A stretch of 64,000 nucleotides of DNA from Methylococcaceae bacterium (GTDB taxonomy: Bacteria; Pseudomonadota; Gammaproteobacteria; Methylococcales; Methylomonadaceae), in contig JAKIUK010000008.1 in the NCBI GenBank assembly GCA_021647585.1, forward strand, positions 1-64,000. The letters are read 5' to 3'. Positions 25,178 through 35,729 of the stretch are shown in pieces. Each line of letters starts with the position of its first letter. Within the stretch, counting starts at the first letter, position 1. Below the pieces are notes generated by a model. That model ran no database searches, was not told the origin of the DNA, and saw only the letters and a program-made list of their open reading frames with translations. The position numbers and the translations under genes were made by a program.

Positions 25178-25210
25178 ACCTACAAACGCTAAAACCGAGA
25201 GTAAGCTGTG

Positions 25211-25247
25211 ACCCTAGAAAAACCAGTTGGATCATGGTTTCTAGGGT
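25211..25247. repeat. Second hairpin upstream of the antiporter operon
   Basis: ACCCTAGAAA (25211-25220) and TTTCTAGGGT (25238-25247) are exact inverted repeats, and further bases also pair (ACCA/TGGT). It could be a leader structure of the antiporter-putA transcript or another element end. The start codon lies about 120 bases downstream. Confidence 0.5.
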
Positions 25248-25365
25248 GATGGATTAATAGTCATAAACCCTATCGAACTTAAATGAACTAATAACAACTA
25301 ATAATTTCTAACGCATAAGGTTAGAAAGTGTTCCTTCCTTAACCTATTGATTGGGAGAATCTTCT

Positions 25366-26544
25366 ATGGAGTCACTCTTTCATTCATTATTGATGCTAAT
25401 GCTGGTCGTTTGGAGCGTAGCCGTGGTTATGCGAAAAATTGGCTTACCAACGATTATGGGTGAGTTGATTATGGGGGTTGTAATCGGCCCGGCGGTGTTC
25501 GGTTGGGTCACACCCAATGAAGTAATAGAAACCTTGGCGCATATTGGTATCTTTTTTCTTATGTTACATACTGGCGTTGAAACCGAGCCCGGTGAATTTT
25601 ATAACGCTGTAAAAGACTCTTTTGGTATTGCTTTAGTCGGAGCCATCGTCCCTTTTTCGGTTAGCATGGGAGTAGCCTTAGCATTTGGCTATAATATGGT
25701 TGCTTCAGTTTTTGTCGGATTAACCATGACAGCCACGGCAGTTGTAATAACCCTTAAGATGCTTAGAGATCTGGGCTTTCAAGATACGCGCATATCGAGA
25801 ATAATTGTTACAACTTGTGTAGTCGATGATTTACTCACCATGATTTTTTTTAGTTTCGTGCTGGGTTACCTAAGTGGAGACACTGTGGATATTAACCACG
25901 TAATGATTATTACAGGAAAAGTGATACTATTCTTTACTGTAACTCTTGGCATAGGTTTATTAATCTATCCACGTCTGACTTTTCCATTTAAAAGCAAACA
26001 AGGTAAAGGCTTTACCTTTATTTTAGTCCTCGGCTTTGCAGCCGGGCAATTTGCAGAAAACCTGGGACTGCATTTTAGTATTGGTGCCTATTTTGCCGGA
26101 TTATTTTTTGAAGAAAAAGTAGTCAATAAAAGACTGTTTAATATAGTAAACGATAGACTTTACGCCCTTTCCTATTCATTTCTTGGTCCTATTTTTTTTA
26201 TCTCGGTAGGCTTTCACATTACTTTTGATCTGTCCATTGTTTTAATCTGGTTTTTAATCTCTTTAACACTTGCCGTCAGTATCGGTCAGATTTTAAGTGC
26301 AGGACTGATGGCCAAACGTAAACATTTCAACTGGATTGAATCACTTACCATTGGAGTCGGTCATTGTGCCCGTGCAGAAATGGCATTTATCATTGCCTCG
26401 CTGGGCTTAGAAATGGGGGCTTTAGATAAAAATATTTTTTCGGTTCTGGTATTCACCGCCTTTTTATTGAATCTGGCAACACCCTTAATGCTTAAAGGCT
26501 GTGCCAAATTATTAGAGAGACATCCTGCACATTGGGAATATTGA
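25366..26544 (+). CDS. CPA2-type cation:proton antiporter
   Basis: 392 residues, about 12 membrane helices, Kef/Na-H exchanger family without a C-terminal TrkA-N domain. Characteristic segments are LPTIMGELIMGVVIGPAVFG, LMLHTGVETE, TMTATAVVITLKMLRDLG followed by VDDLLTMI with adjacent acidic residues, HFSIGAYFAGLFFEEKV, and GVGHCARAEMAFIIAS near the end. The ATG at 25366 has GGGAGA upstream. The upstream TTG at 25351 overlaps that site and is rejected. putA follows with one base between the stop and its ATG, so the pair forms an operon and may couple ion flux to proline use. Confidence 0.9.
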   Translation: MESLFHSLLMLMLVVWSVAVVMRKIGLPTIMGELIMGVVIGPAVFGWVTPNEVIETLAHIGIFFLMLHTGVETEPGEFYNAVKDSFGIALVGAIVPFSVSMGVALAFGYNMVASVFVGLTMTATAVVITLKMLRDLGFQDTRISRIIVTTCVVDDLLTMIFFSFVLGYLSGDTVDINHVMIITGKVILFFTVTLGIGLLIYPRLTFPFKSKQGKGFTFILVLGFAAGQFAENLGLHFSIGAYFAGLFFEEKVVNKRLFNIVNDRLYALSYSFLGPIFFISVGFHITFDLSIVLIWFLISLTLAVSIGQILSAGLMAKRKHFNWIESLTIGVGHCARAEMAFIIASLGLEMGALDKNIFSVLVFTAFLLNLATPLMLKGCAKLLERHPAHWEY

Positions 26545-26545
26545 A

Positions 26546-29500
26546 ATGAAATCTATAGTCGATAATTTTCGCAGTAAAATTAATCAGGCTTATCTGGCTG
26601 ATGAATCTGACATGATCAACACATTATTGGCCTATCTGGATGATTATGATGCAACAGCAATCCATCACCGGGCCTATTCATTAGTTTCAGCGATCAGAGC
26701 TAATAAAAACCAACAAACACTGGTTGAAGCTTTTTTACACGAATACCAGCTTAATTCTGAAGAAGGCATCGTTTTGATGGGAATTGCTGAAGCTTTATTA
26801 CGCATCCCTGATCACTATACTCAAGATTTGTTTTTACAGGAAAAATTAACTGATGCTGATTGGCATCAACATCTGTTTCACAGTGATTCTTTGTTGGTCA
26901 ATTTTTCAACTCGGGCACTCGACATTACTAGAAAAATTGAACAACAATTTAAGCAAAATGAAGCCGATCATCAACAGGTTTTTTCTCGATTATCTGCTCG
27001 ACTAGGCCTGCCATTAATACGTAGTGCATTAAAACAAGCCATGCAGCAATTAGCTTACCAATTTGTTATTGCTGAAACTATTGAAAAAGCATGGGTTCAA
27101 GCTAGCCTGCAATCAGATTATCTATACTCTTTTGATATGTTAGGTGAAGCGGCTTTAACCGCAAGCGAAGCTGAACGTTATCTGGGAGCCTATGCACAGG
27201 CTATTAAGCATTTAGCTAAACAGGCTAAAGCAAATGATCCTTGTAGCAATCCGGGGATTTCCATTAAATTATCCGCTCTTTGTCCAAGATACCAACCGTT
27301 ACAACATAAACAAGCGGTTCAACAAATTAGCAGCAAACTTTTATTTCTGGCAAAAAAAGCGCGGGCTGCAAATATAAATATCACTGTCGATGCAGAAGAA
27401 TCAGAACGTCTGGAAATGTCACTGGATATTTTTAGCAATGTAATTTCTACTCCAGCTATACAAGGTTGGTCTGGATTTGGAATAGCTATACAGGCCTACC
27501 AAAAAAGAGCCATCAACACACTTCATTTCTTGGCAGAATTAGCCAATTCACAGCATTGTATAATACCAATCCGCCTGGTAAAAGGTGCATATTGGGATAG
27601 TGAAATTAAACGCGCTCAAATTAATGGCTTGAAAGACTATCCAGTTTTTACCCATAAAACAGCCACTGATATCTCTTATTTAGCTTGTGCCAAACTAATT
27701 CTTGCTAATACTGAGCACTTTTATCCACAATTTGCTACCCATAATGCTCACACCGTTGCTACCATTTTAGAGCTAGGAAAAAAACACCCTGGCTATGAGT
27801 TTCAGCGTTTACATGGTATGGGTGAACAGCTATATAAACAATTACTAAAACATGGCAAAGGAAAAATTACTTGTCGTATCTATGCACCGGTAGGAAATTA
27901 TCAGGAGTTATTACCTTATCTGGTTAGACGTTTATTAGAAAATGGTGCCAATACTTCATTTATTAATCAGCTTGAAAATCCAGACATCAGAATTGAAAAA
28001 GTTATTGCTGATCCAGTTGCTCATTTGAAAAAGATGGCTAAGTTGCCTACACATTGTGTGTTACCTAAATATTTATTTGGCAAACAAAGGCTTAACTCAG
28101 AAGGAATAAACTTAGCTGATCAACAAGTTTTAACTGTATTACAGCAAGCTCTGGAGCAACTAAAAACGCAAACATGGCATGCCACTCCCCTGATCAATGG
28201 ACAAGCTATTACCGGACATAAACATAAAATTAGCAATCCGGCAAATAGTCAGCAGACCGTTGGGAGCATTATATTCAGTGATCAAAAAGTAATTGAAGCA
28301 GCTATTAACGTAGCCTCTTCAGCATTCAAACTCTGGCGGTTATCGGTTGTGAAACAGCGAGCCAGTTATCTAAATAAGGCGGCTGAACTACTGGAACAAA
28401 ACAGATTTGAACTGGTTGCACTGTGCGTACGTGAAGCAGGAAAAACAATTAAAGATGCATTGGCAGAAATTCGTGAAGCCATAGATTTTTGCCGGTATTA
28501 TGCACAATCTGCCATTGAGCTATTTGAACAACCCTTAACACTAAATGGCCCTACAGGGGAAACTAACCAGCTTTATCATTATGGCCGAGGCGTATTTGTC
28601 TGCATCAGTCCATGGAATTTTCCCATTGCAATTTTTATGGGTCAGATTACCGCTGCATTAGCTAGCGGAAATACGGTGATCGCCAAGCCAGCCAGCCAAA
28701 CACCTTTAGTGGCTATGCGCTGTATTCAATTATTACATCAGGCAGGTATTCCTGAAGATGTGCTGCAATTTGTACCAGGCGATGGTGTCAGTATAGGTAA
28801 GTATTTATTATCAGATAATAGAATTGCAGGGGTAGCATTTACCGGTTCCTTAACCACAGCCCGCAACATAAACCAACAACTTGCCAAACATCTCAGCATT
28901 ATTCCTTTAATCGCTGAAACCGGGGGCCAAAACGTAATGATTGCTGATAGCTCAGCCTATAGTGAACAACTAATACAAGATGCCGTAGAATCTGCGTTTA
29001 ACAGTGCTGGCCAACGTTGTTCGGCGTTACGGGTTTTATTTATTCCTCATTCTGTGGCAGATAATATTATTACCAGAATCATTGGTGTGATGCAGCAATT
29101 AATCATATCTGATCCTCAGTGCTACGAAACAGATTGTGGACCGGTAATTAACTCAAGTGCGGTTAAACAACTGACGGACCATGTAGATATCATGCGCAAA
29201 CAAGCAACGATTTTGTTTCAGGCAACGATAAAAAGACATCAGCAGAGTTCCTGTTTTTTCCCACCCACTTTGATTGAACTGACGTCAATATCGCAACTTA
29301 CAGAAGAGAACTTCGGCCCTGTATTACATATCATCCGATATCAAACTAGCGAACTTAATCGGATTGTAGACGATATTAATGCCAGCGGTTATGGTTTAAC
29401 ACTAGGTATACACAGTCGCATAAACAGTACCATCAACAACATCACTAACAATAGTAAAGTGGGTAATATTTATGTTAATCGTAATATGATTTCTGCTGTA

Positions 29501-29659
29501 GTTGGGGTTCAGCCTTTCGGCGGTATGGGATTGTCAGGCACTGGACCCAAGGCGGGAGGACCTCATTATTTACTCCGTTTTGTCAGTGAACAAACGGTAA
29601 CCACTAATACTGCTGCCATAGGAGGAAATACCAGCTTACTGGCTCAAAAATTAGAATAG
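26546..29659 (+). CDS. putA: Bifunctional proline dehydrogenase / P5C dehydrogenase PutA
   Basis: Oxidises proline to P5C and then glutamate, passing electrons to the membrane and NAD+. 1037 residues. The proline dehydrogenase barrel (about 170-480) has KLSALCPRYQPLQ, ITVDAEESERL, LVKGAYWDSEIKRAQ, FATHNAHTV and EFQRLHGMGE. The aldehyde dehydrogenase (about 540-1020) has FVCISPWNFPIA, ETGGQNVMIAD and the catalytic Cys in SAGQRCSALR. There is no N-terminal ribbon-helix-helix domain, so it is not the self-repressing type, and it is shorter than the roughly 1,300-residue E. coli PutA. It starts one base after the antiporter stop. Confidence 0.95.
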   Translation: MKSIVDNFRSKINQAYLADESDMINTLLAYLDDYDATAIHHRAYSLVSAIRANKNQQTLVEAFLHEYQLNSEEGIVLMGIAEALLRIPDHYTQDLFLQEKLTDADWHQHLFHSDSLLVNFSTRALDITRKIEQQFKQNEADHQQVFSRLSARLGLPLIRSALKQAMQQLAYQFVIAETIEKAWVQASLQSDYLYSFDMLGEAALTASEAERYLGAYAQAIKHLAKQAKANDPCSNPGISIKLSALCPRYQPLQHKQAVQQISSKLLFLAKKARAANINITVDAEESERLEMSLDIFSNVISTPAIQGWSGFGIAIQAYQKRAINTLHFLAELANSQHCIIPIRLVKGAYWDSEIKRAQINGLKDYPVFTHKTATDISYLACAKLILANTEHFYPQFATHNAHTVATILELGKKHPGYEFQRLHGMGEQLYKQLLKHGKGKITCRIYAPVGNYQELLPYLVRRLLENGANTSFINQLENPDIRIEKVIADPVAHLKKMAKLPTHCVLPKYLFGKQRLNSEGINLADQQVLTVLQQALEQLKTQTWHATPLINGQAITGHKHKISNPANSQQTVGSIIFSDQKVIEAAINVASSAFKLWRLSVVKQRASYLNKAAELLEQNRFELVALCVREAGKTIKDALAEIREAIDFCRYYAQSAIELFEQPLTLNGPTGETNQLYHYGRGVFVCISPWNFPIAIFMGQITAALASGNTVIAKPASQTPLVAMRCIQLLHQAGIPEDVLQFVPGDGVSIGKYLLSDNRIAGVAFTGSLTTARNINQQLAKHLSIIPLIAETGGQNVMIADSSAYSEQLIQDAVESAFNSAGQRCSALRVLFIPHSVADNIITRIIGVMQQLIISDPQCYETDCGPVINSSAVKQLTDHVDIMRKQATILFQATIKRHQQSSCFFPPTLIELTSISQLTEENFGPVLHIIRYQTSELNRIVDDINASGYGLTLGIHSRINSTINNITNNSKVGNIYVNRNMISAVVGVQPFGGMGLSGTGPKAGGPHYLLRFVSEQTVTTNTAAIGGNTSLLAQKLE

Positions 29660-29660
29660 A

Positions 29661-30227
29661 CTAATCATCTTCCCATTCCCATTCGTTGGCACTAAGCCGA
29701 ACATCAAAACGACATGCTTTAGCATCTATGTCGCGCTCCATCCATTTAATATGGTGCGCTCCGTTTATGTTACTCAAACAACCTTCGATAAACCCCCATC
29801 CTGTCCAGCAAACTGGTTTTTCTATAGGACCATGACCATCTGCGTTTAAAATATCATAAAATACACAGTGACAAATATATGCATCCTTATCTTCCAATTT
29901 AATTTCGTATGCAAAACCAAGATTACGGAGTGTCACAGTAAGAATTTCTGTTGCAATTTTGGTATCCTTACCTTCGGTGAACATAACACCAATTTCGCGC
30001 CCAATTACACGCAACAAAGCAAACGCTCCTTTCTTTCCAACAACTTCTTCAAGTTCGTTTCCTATGTCATAAACGAGCCGTGGACTAGGCGGTTGGGTAC
30101 GATCTGCATCTTGCACTGTATGTAATAAACCTATTGCTCTTTCGCCAATCAATCCACGCAGCTTATCGAGGATAATGTCAAGAACCTGCCAACTTAACTG
30201 TTGAATGTCTTCATCACTTTCAGTCAT
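29661..30227 (-). CDS. Uncharacterised protein, possibly V4R-like
   Basis: 188 residues, soluble, no signal peptide. The first third is helical. From about 95 there is an alternating strand pattern with KDAYICHCVFYDIL, GHGPIEKPVCWTGWGFIEGC and HHIKWMERDIDAKACRFDVRL. The Cys and His distribution is reminiscent of V4R (4-vinyl reductase) hydrocarbon- or ligand-binding domains, but the match is by eye only. Its stop is one base after the putA stop on the other strand, so the two genes converge tightly. No function assigned. Confidence 0.7.
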   Translation of the reverse strand: MTESDEDIQQLSWQVLDIILDKLRGLIGERAIGLLHTVQDADRTQPPSPRLVYDIGNELEEVVGKKGAFALLRVIGREIGVMFTEGKDTKIATEILTVTLRNLGFAYEIKLEDKDAYICHCVFYDILNADGHGPIEKPVCWTGWGFIEGCLSNINGAHHIKWMERDIDAKACRFDVRLSANEWEWEDD

Positions 30228-30426
30228 TATGTCGCACCATATAACAAGTATATAAAAGGAAAGAAAAGGATTATAATAGAGTAGTCGGCCTGCTTTAGCA
30301 ATACCTTTTCCAATAATAAACTAACTGCCAGGAATAGCAGCTTGAATGTCAAGCAACAAATAAACTACAATCTAAACTTTCCCTTTTTAGTTGTCTGTTT
30401 ATAGGGGCTTATACTAAGGAACTATC

Positions 30427-30630
30427 ATGCTTATGCTTCCAGACATTTTTCAAATCGTTATCACAGGATTACTGATTCTGGTGCCAATTGCCTTGATTTA
30501 TAAAAAAGCAGGATTTAATCCAATGTGGGGAGCTCTTGTGTTCCTGCCAGGGGTTGGCTTACTGTTAATATTTTTACAATTGGCATTATTACCTTGGCCT
30601 AACCAAAAGCAAAGCGGTAGGGAGTTCTAA
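30427..30630 (+). CDS. Small two-helix membrane protein, first of a pair
   Basis: 67 residues with two hydrophobic spans separated by YKKAGFNPMWGALVFLPG, ending in LLPWPNQKQSGREF. AAGGAA precedes the ATG. The next gene is a paralogue of similar length and pattern, with an overlapping stop and start (TAATG). The function is unknown. Small proteins with KAG-x-x-x-x-W and WPN are found as uncharacterised membrane proteins in proteobacteria, as far as I recall. The pair precedes a small Fe-S protein and may form a three-gene unit. Confidence 0.7.
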   Translation: MLMLPDIFQIVITGLLILVPIALIYKKAGFNPMWGALVFLPGVGLLLIFLQLALLPWPNQKQSGREF

Positions 30631-30833
30631 TGGAAATCCTATTCTTTTTTCTACTGCCATTTTTTATTGTTTTTACACTCTGGCTAGGTTCTAAAATTTT
30701 AGAAAAAGCAGGGATCGATAAAAAGTGGGTTTTTTGTCTTTTAATCCCGGTGGTCAATATTTTTATGATTTGGGCTTTTGCCTTTAGCAACTGGCCAAAT
30801 TTAAAAGACGATGTGGAACAGGATCTAAATTAA
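30630..30833 (+). CDS. Small two-helix membrane protein, second of a pair
   Basis: 67 residues, paralogous in layout to the previous gene. A first span is followed by EKAGIDKKWVFCLLIPVVN, a second span, and NWPNLKDDVEQDLN. The ATG overlaps the previous stop, and GGGAG lies at the right distance, so translation is coupled. The two proteins probably form a heteromer. The Fe-S gene follows after 16 bases. Confidence 0.7.
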   Translation: MEILFFFLLPFFIVFTLWLGSKILEKAGIDKKWVFCLLIPVVNIFMIWAFAFSNWPNLKDDVEQDLN

Positions 30834-30849
30834 AACTTGAGAATACTGT

Positions 30850-31035
30850 ATGGCTGATAGTAAACCAAACACACAAGAGCAAATTATTTGTACCTGTACA
30901 GGCACAACGAAAGAGAAAATTGAACAACTTATTGATAAAGGTGCCGACAATTTAAATAAAATATCATCCGCTACTGGGGCTTGTACAGGGTGTGGCTCTT
31001 GTAATATTTTAATATTGGAATTACTTGAAAAATAG
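30850..31035 (+). CDS. BFD-like [2Fe-2S]-binding protein
   Basis: 61 residues. The pattern CTCTGTTKEKIEQLID then GACTGCGSCN gives four Cys in C-x-C and C-x-x-C arrangements, as in bacterioferritin-associated ferredoxin and NifU-middle [2Fe-2S] domains. The first segment, IICTCTG, is typical. It may mediate iron release or redox exchange. No bacterioferritin gene is visible nearby, so the partner is unknown. It follows the two small membrane proteins on the same strand. Confidence 0.9.
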   Translation: MADSKPNTQEQIICTCTGTTKEKIEQLIDKGADNLNKISSATGACTGCGSCNILILELLEK

Positions 31036-31236
31036 GTTGTGTACTCGGTTCACAAAGTAACCTGAATGATTCAGGCTCTTTTAGATTCCTCCTCTGATCG
31101 GAATGACGCATTCTCAGCCGAATGCCCCCAAATTTCACTTCGTAATTAACGTAAACGCTAATACAGTTCAATTTTTCACATGGCGCAAATAAAGTTGAAC
31201 CTACTCCTTAACTTTCCATGTCGTTTACTCTTGTTT

Positions 31237-31812
31237 CTAACCAAAGGAGGCAGGTGGCTTCACCCATGTTGTAAATAGTGAACTTACTATTTTGACAATG
31301 GCAAAGATAACCACTGTATATATTAATGTTGAAGTTACATATGGAAGATAGTACTGCGCAACTCTTGAGGTATATTCAACCCAGCTTAAATCAGCGAATT
31401 TACCTGATAACAAATAAAAACTACCATTTGAAATAGTAAAAGCGATTGTTGTGGCGGCAAACAGCATACCAAACTGAATCATCAACTCCGTCAACTGCAA
31501 TGTTTTAAATCTTGCACAATAACGACCTGCAAGCCATAAAGTTGCATAGGTTGGGATTAAAAAGAGATAGGCCGGAGATATACAATAATCACTAACGCTA
31601 AATTGTGAAATTGCCACATAGTCTATTAATCCAGCTTCTACTAATAATATTGTAAAAAATTTCCAGCCACCTCCCCATAAACCGGCTAAGAAGAAAACTG
31701 CTAAGGATGCATCCGGCAGAGAAATTGAGTCTCCGAAATGATGAAACCGGGTTGCCAGCATTAACCCTACCAAAGCCAAAGGCATTCTCATTTTTTTGAT
31801 GTTGATATTCAT
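31237..31812 (-). CDS. btuM: BtuM-like solitary ECF S component for cobalamin
   Basis: 191 residues and about six membrane helices. BtuM is the proteobacterial vitamin B12 importer related to ECF S components but working without a dedicated ECF module. The family features seen are the N-terminal LMLATRFHHFGDSISLPDAS segment and a Cys in the loop at residue 77 (VSDYCISPAYLFL), near the position of the cobalt-binding Cys80 reported for Thiobacillus denitrificans BtuM. It lies 75 bases downstream of btuB on the same strand, behind one cobalamin riboswitch. That context strongly supports the call. GGAGAA precedes the ATG. Confidence 0.82.
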   Translation of the reverse strand: MNINIKKMRMPLALVGLMLATRFHHFGDSISLPDASLAVFFLAGLWGGGWKFFTILLVEAGLIDYVAISQFSVSDYCISPAYLFLIPTYATLWLAGRYCARFKTLQLTELMIQFGMLFAATTIAFTISNGSFYLLSGKFADLSWVEYTSRVAQYYLPYVTSTLIYTVVIFAIVKIVSSLFTTWVKPPASFG

Positions 31813-31887
31813 AGATTCTCCACTTCATTAAATCCTCTAACACTATTAGTGTTACATAAGTACAAGTATGATCTTTTTTCTAAACAA

Positions 31888-33714
31888 TTAATAGGTATAA
31901 TTTACTGACGCGAAAAAATTTCTATCTGCCGTATTAAAGCCTCTATTAGTTTGGTACTGGTCGTTCAATAAATTATTAAGTTTGGCTTTTACAGTCCAGC
32001 TATTATTTAATTGATATGCAGCTCTTATATCCCAGACGACAGAGCCATGTGTCTTAGTTGTTCTGCCACTAAATAGTGTGTATGAGCGATCACCCATCAC
32101 AGCAAGTGTTGACCCTATGGATAAACTATCAAAAAACTTTCTAGTAACATCTAAGCCTAAGTGTAATTGAGAACGATTTGATAAGCGCTCGTTAGTCACA
32201 CGGTCTTTAGGACTTATAGCACTTCCATTCAAAGCAATATTCCAGTCATAAATTTGAGTAGATATTTCTCCCTCTATACCATCAATCTGAGCTTTATCAA
32301 CATTTACAGCTCGAAATGTAGTTCTATCAAAACTTATCAAATTATCTATATCAGTATGATAAGCTCTTAACATCCAATTCCCCCAGTCATGCTGCCCTTC
32401 AAACCCCACTTCAAACGTGGTTGATTCTTCAGGATTTAAGTTTGGAGTTCCAAAACCAGGAAAATATAAACTATTAAACGTTGGCGCTTTATAGCCACTA
32501 CTAAAATTTGCCACGAAATCCACATCACTATCAGCAAGCGCAATTCTAAATCCGGCATTACCCGTTACATGAGATCCGAATTGTTCATCTTCGTCACCTC
32601 TTACTGAAGCATTAAAATCAATTAAATCAAACCAGCGACCGTAATACTCAGCAAAACCTCCTATATCATAGCGATTGCTTTCAGCATATGACACATGGCT
32701 TTGCACATGATCGTCCCTAAAGTCAGAACCTATAATAATTTCATGATTAGAACTTAGGTTTATTTTATTGGATAAGGATACCATTCGGCGTCGAGTATTA
32801 AAAAAGTCACCGTCAAGCTGATCACTTTCATCACGAGATTCACCAAATGTTAAAATAGAAAGCCAGTTATCAAAAAACTGCATATTTGCTGATAAGCCAA
32901 TATTTTGAATCACAAATTCATTTTTATCATTCCCAAAACTAGTATCAAATTCATTTTCACCCTGAGACCTAAGAACAAAACCCTCCGCACTATACTTGTC
33001 ATTAAATTGATAACCTAGTCGAACATTAAAACTGGTGTTTTCATAGCCATCCCTGTCATTATCATTTGAGATAGCAGATGTCGCATTGAAACCAGCGGTT
33101 GTTATATGAGAAGCGCCGACTGAATACCACGCCTGTTTATATTTACCACTCACATTACCACTAACCTGAGCTGTATCATAAGAGCCTCCTCCAGCATCTA
33201 AAGATATTGTAGGTTTATAGTCTTCTTTTTGCTGTCCTTTTCGGGTAAAAATTTGAATCACCCCCCCTATGGCATCAGAACCATATAAACTGGATTGTGA
33301 GCCTCTAACAATTTCAATACGTTCTATTTGATCAATGGGTAACGATGAAAAAGGAGCTGTTCCCAATGTTGCTGACCCAATACGCACACCATCAATCAAC
33401 ACTAAAACATGACCACTAGAAGTTCCACGGATAAAGACACTACTGTTTTTACCAGGCCCACCACTTTCACTGACATCGACACCGGTCGCACGTTTCAGTA
33501 ATTCGGGTACACTTAGCACCTGCAAACGTTCTATATCTTCGCGCGTAAAGACAGTACTAGCGGCAGTTAAACGATCTATGCTCTGATCAGTTCTGGTAGC
33601 CGTAACAATAACATTTGGAAGTTCAACTGCTTCTTCAGCCTGTACTTGTATAGTAAAAACAAGTGGAATTAGACTAAGCGCTGATAAGGAAGGAAATAAA
33701 AAATTTTGTTTCAT
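31888..33714 (-). CDS. btuB: TonB-dependent vitamin B12 receptor BtuB
   Basis: Outer-membrane importer of cobalamin. 608 residues with a signal peptide (about 1-26, ending in VQAEEAVE). The TonB box/plug start is LPNVIVTATRTDQSIDRL, with plug motifs GVDVSESGGPGKNSSVFIRG, VLVLIDGVRIG and IERIEIVRGSQSSLYGSDAIGG. A 22-strand-type beta barrel follows, ending in an aromatic FFASVNYTY C-terminus. The B12 riboswitch and terminator upstream and the BtuM-like gene downstream settle the substrate. Confidence 0.93.
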   Translation of the reverse strand: MKQNFLFPSLSALSLIPLVFTIQVQAEEAVELPNVIVTATRTDQSIDRLTAASTVFTREDIERLQVLSVPELLKRATGVDVSESGGPGKNSSVFIRGTSSGHVLVLIDGVRIGSATLGTAPFSSLPIDQIERIEIVRGSQSSLYGSDAIGGVIQIFTRKGQQKEDYKPTISLDAGGGSYDTAQVSGNVSGKYKQAWYSVGASHITTAGFNATSAISNDNDRDGYENTSFNVRLGYQFNDKYSAEGFVLRSQGENEFDTSFGNDKNEFVIQNIGLSANMQFFDNWLSILTFGESRDESDQLDGDFFNTRRRMVSLSNKINLSSNHEIIIGSDFRDDHVQSHVSYAESNRYDIGGFAEYYGRWFDLIDFNASVRGDEDEQFGSHVTGNAGFRIALADSDVDFVANFSSGYKAPTFNSLYFPGFGTPNLNPEESTTFEVGFEGQHDWGNWMLRAYHTDIDNLISFDRTTFRAVNVDKAQIDGIEGEISTQIYDWNIALNGSAISPKDRVTNERLSNRSQLHLGLDVTRKFFDSLSIGSTLAVMGDRSYTLFSGRTTKTHGSVVWDIRAAYQLNNSWTVKAKLNNLLNDQYQTNRGFNTADRNFFASVNYTY

Positions 33715-33762
33715 AATGTCCTCTGCACCACCCCGTGCAAATAGATTAAATTCGCAGGGAGA

Positions 33763-33803
33763 ACAAAAAACAGAAATAGATAGTAGTTGTTATCTATTTC
33801 GTA
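33763..33803 (-). terminator. Intrinsic terminator, riboswitch expression platform
   Basis: On the minus strand GAAATAGATA and TATCTATTTC form a perfect 10-bp stem with an 8-base loop, and TGTTTTTTG follows. It lies between the cobalamin aptamer and the btuB start, so B12 binding probably favours this terminator and shuts off uptake. Confidence 0.8.
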
Positions 33804-33831
33804 AACAGCCCTCCGCTGCGCCGAATAAAAC

Positions 33832-34014
33832 TTTCGGGCAGGTTTCCGGGCTTATAAGTCGATTTTTTCTGATACATCACCTTCCCATATCATTGATACA
33901 GTGGTATTTAACGTACCTTTAACTTATCTACCGTTGCGGGGGCAGCGTCGGAGTTGTTTCTATGTGAATCGCACCGACTTCCCTTTTAACCCTTAAAAAA
34001 TATTTTAGGGCACC
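33832..34014 (-). promoter_or_regulatory. Cobalamin riboswitch
   Basis: The minus strand reads through the full aptamer. GGTGCCC opens it, then AAAAGGGAAGTCGGTG, the strongly conserved GACGCTGCCCCCGCAACGG, the B12 box-like ACCACTGTATC, GGGAAGGTGAT and AAGCCCGGAAACCTGCCCG. The order and conserved bases match the AdoCbl class. The btuB start is about 118 bases further on, with a terminator in between. Confidence 0.93.
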
Positions 34015-34112
34015 AAAAAGTTGAGGAGCGAATTATAGAGAGTTGTGTGGGTAAAGCAAGTTTTTTATTTAAGCATAAAAACCATAATATAAACATGGCT
34101 TTATATTAAAAA

Positions 34113-34139
34113 CAGGTATAACGTGGTGAAACTATACAC
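34113..34139 (+). repeat. Solo IS481-like element end
   Basis: The 27 bases from CAGGTATAACG to CTATACAC are identical, in inverse orientation, to the left end of the IS481-like element at 61888-61914. No transposase lies nearby, so this is a solo end or deletion remnant. It abuts another dispersed repeat (34140-34187). Confidence 0.75.
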
Positions 34140-34184
34140 AAGGATCTTTGGGGCGCAACCCATCAAACCAATATTGATAGAGTA

Positions 34185-34187
<3 letters not shown>
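34140..34187. repeat. Deletion derivative of the 58.4-kb palindromic element
   Basis: The reverse complement reads TACTCTATCAA, TTGGTTTGATGGGTTGC and GCGCCCCAAAGATCCT. It joins the left part of the element at 58426-58589 directly to its right part, so the internal palindrome is lost. It overlaps the stop codon of the SPOR-domain gene. Confidence 0.65.

Positions 34188-35729
<1,542 letters not shown>

Noticed and set aside
25351..25365. TTG start for the antiporter
   Set aside because: It overlaps the GGGAGA ribosome site of the ATG at 25366.
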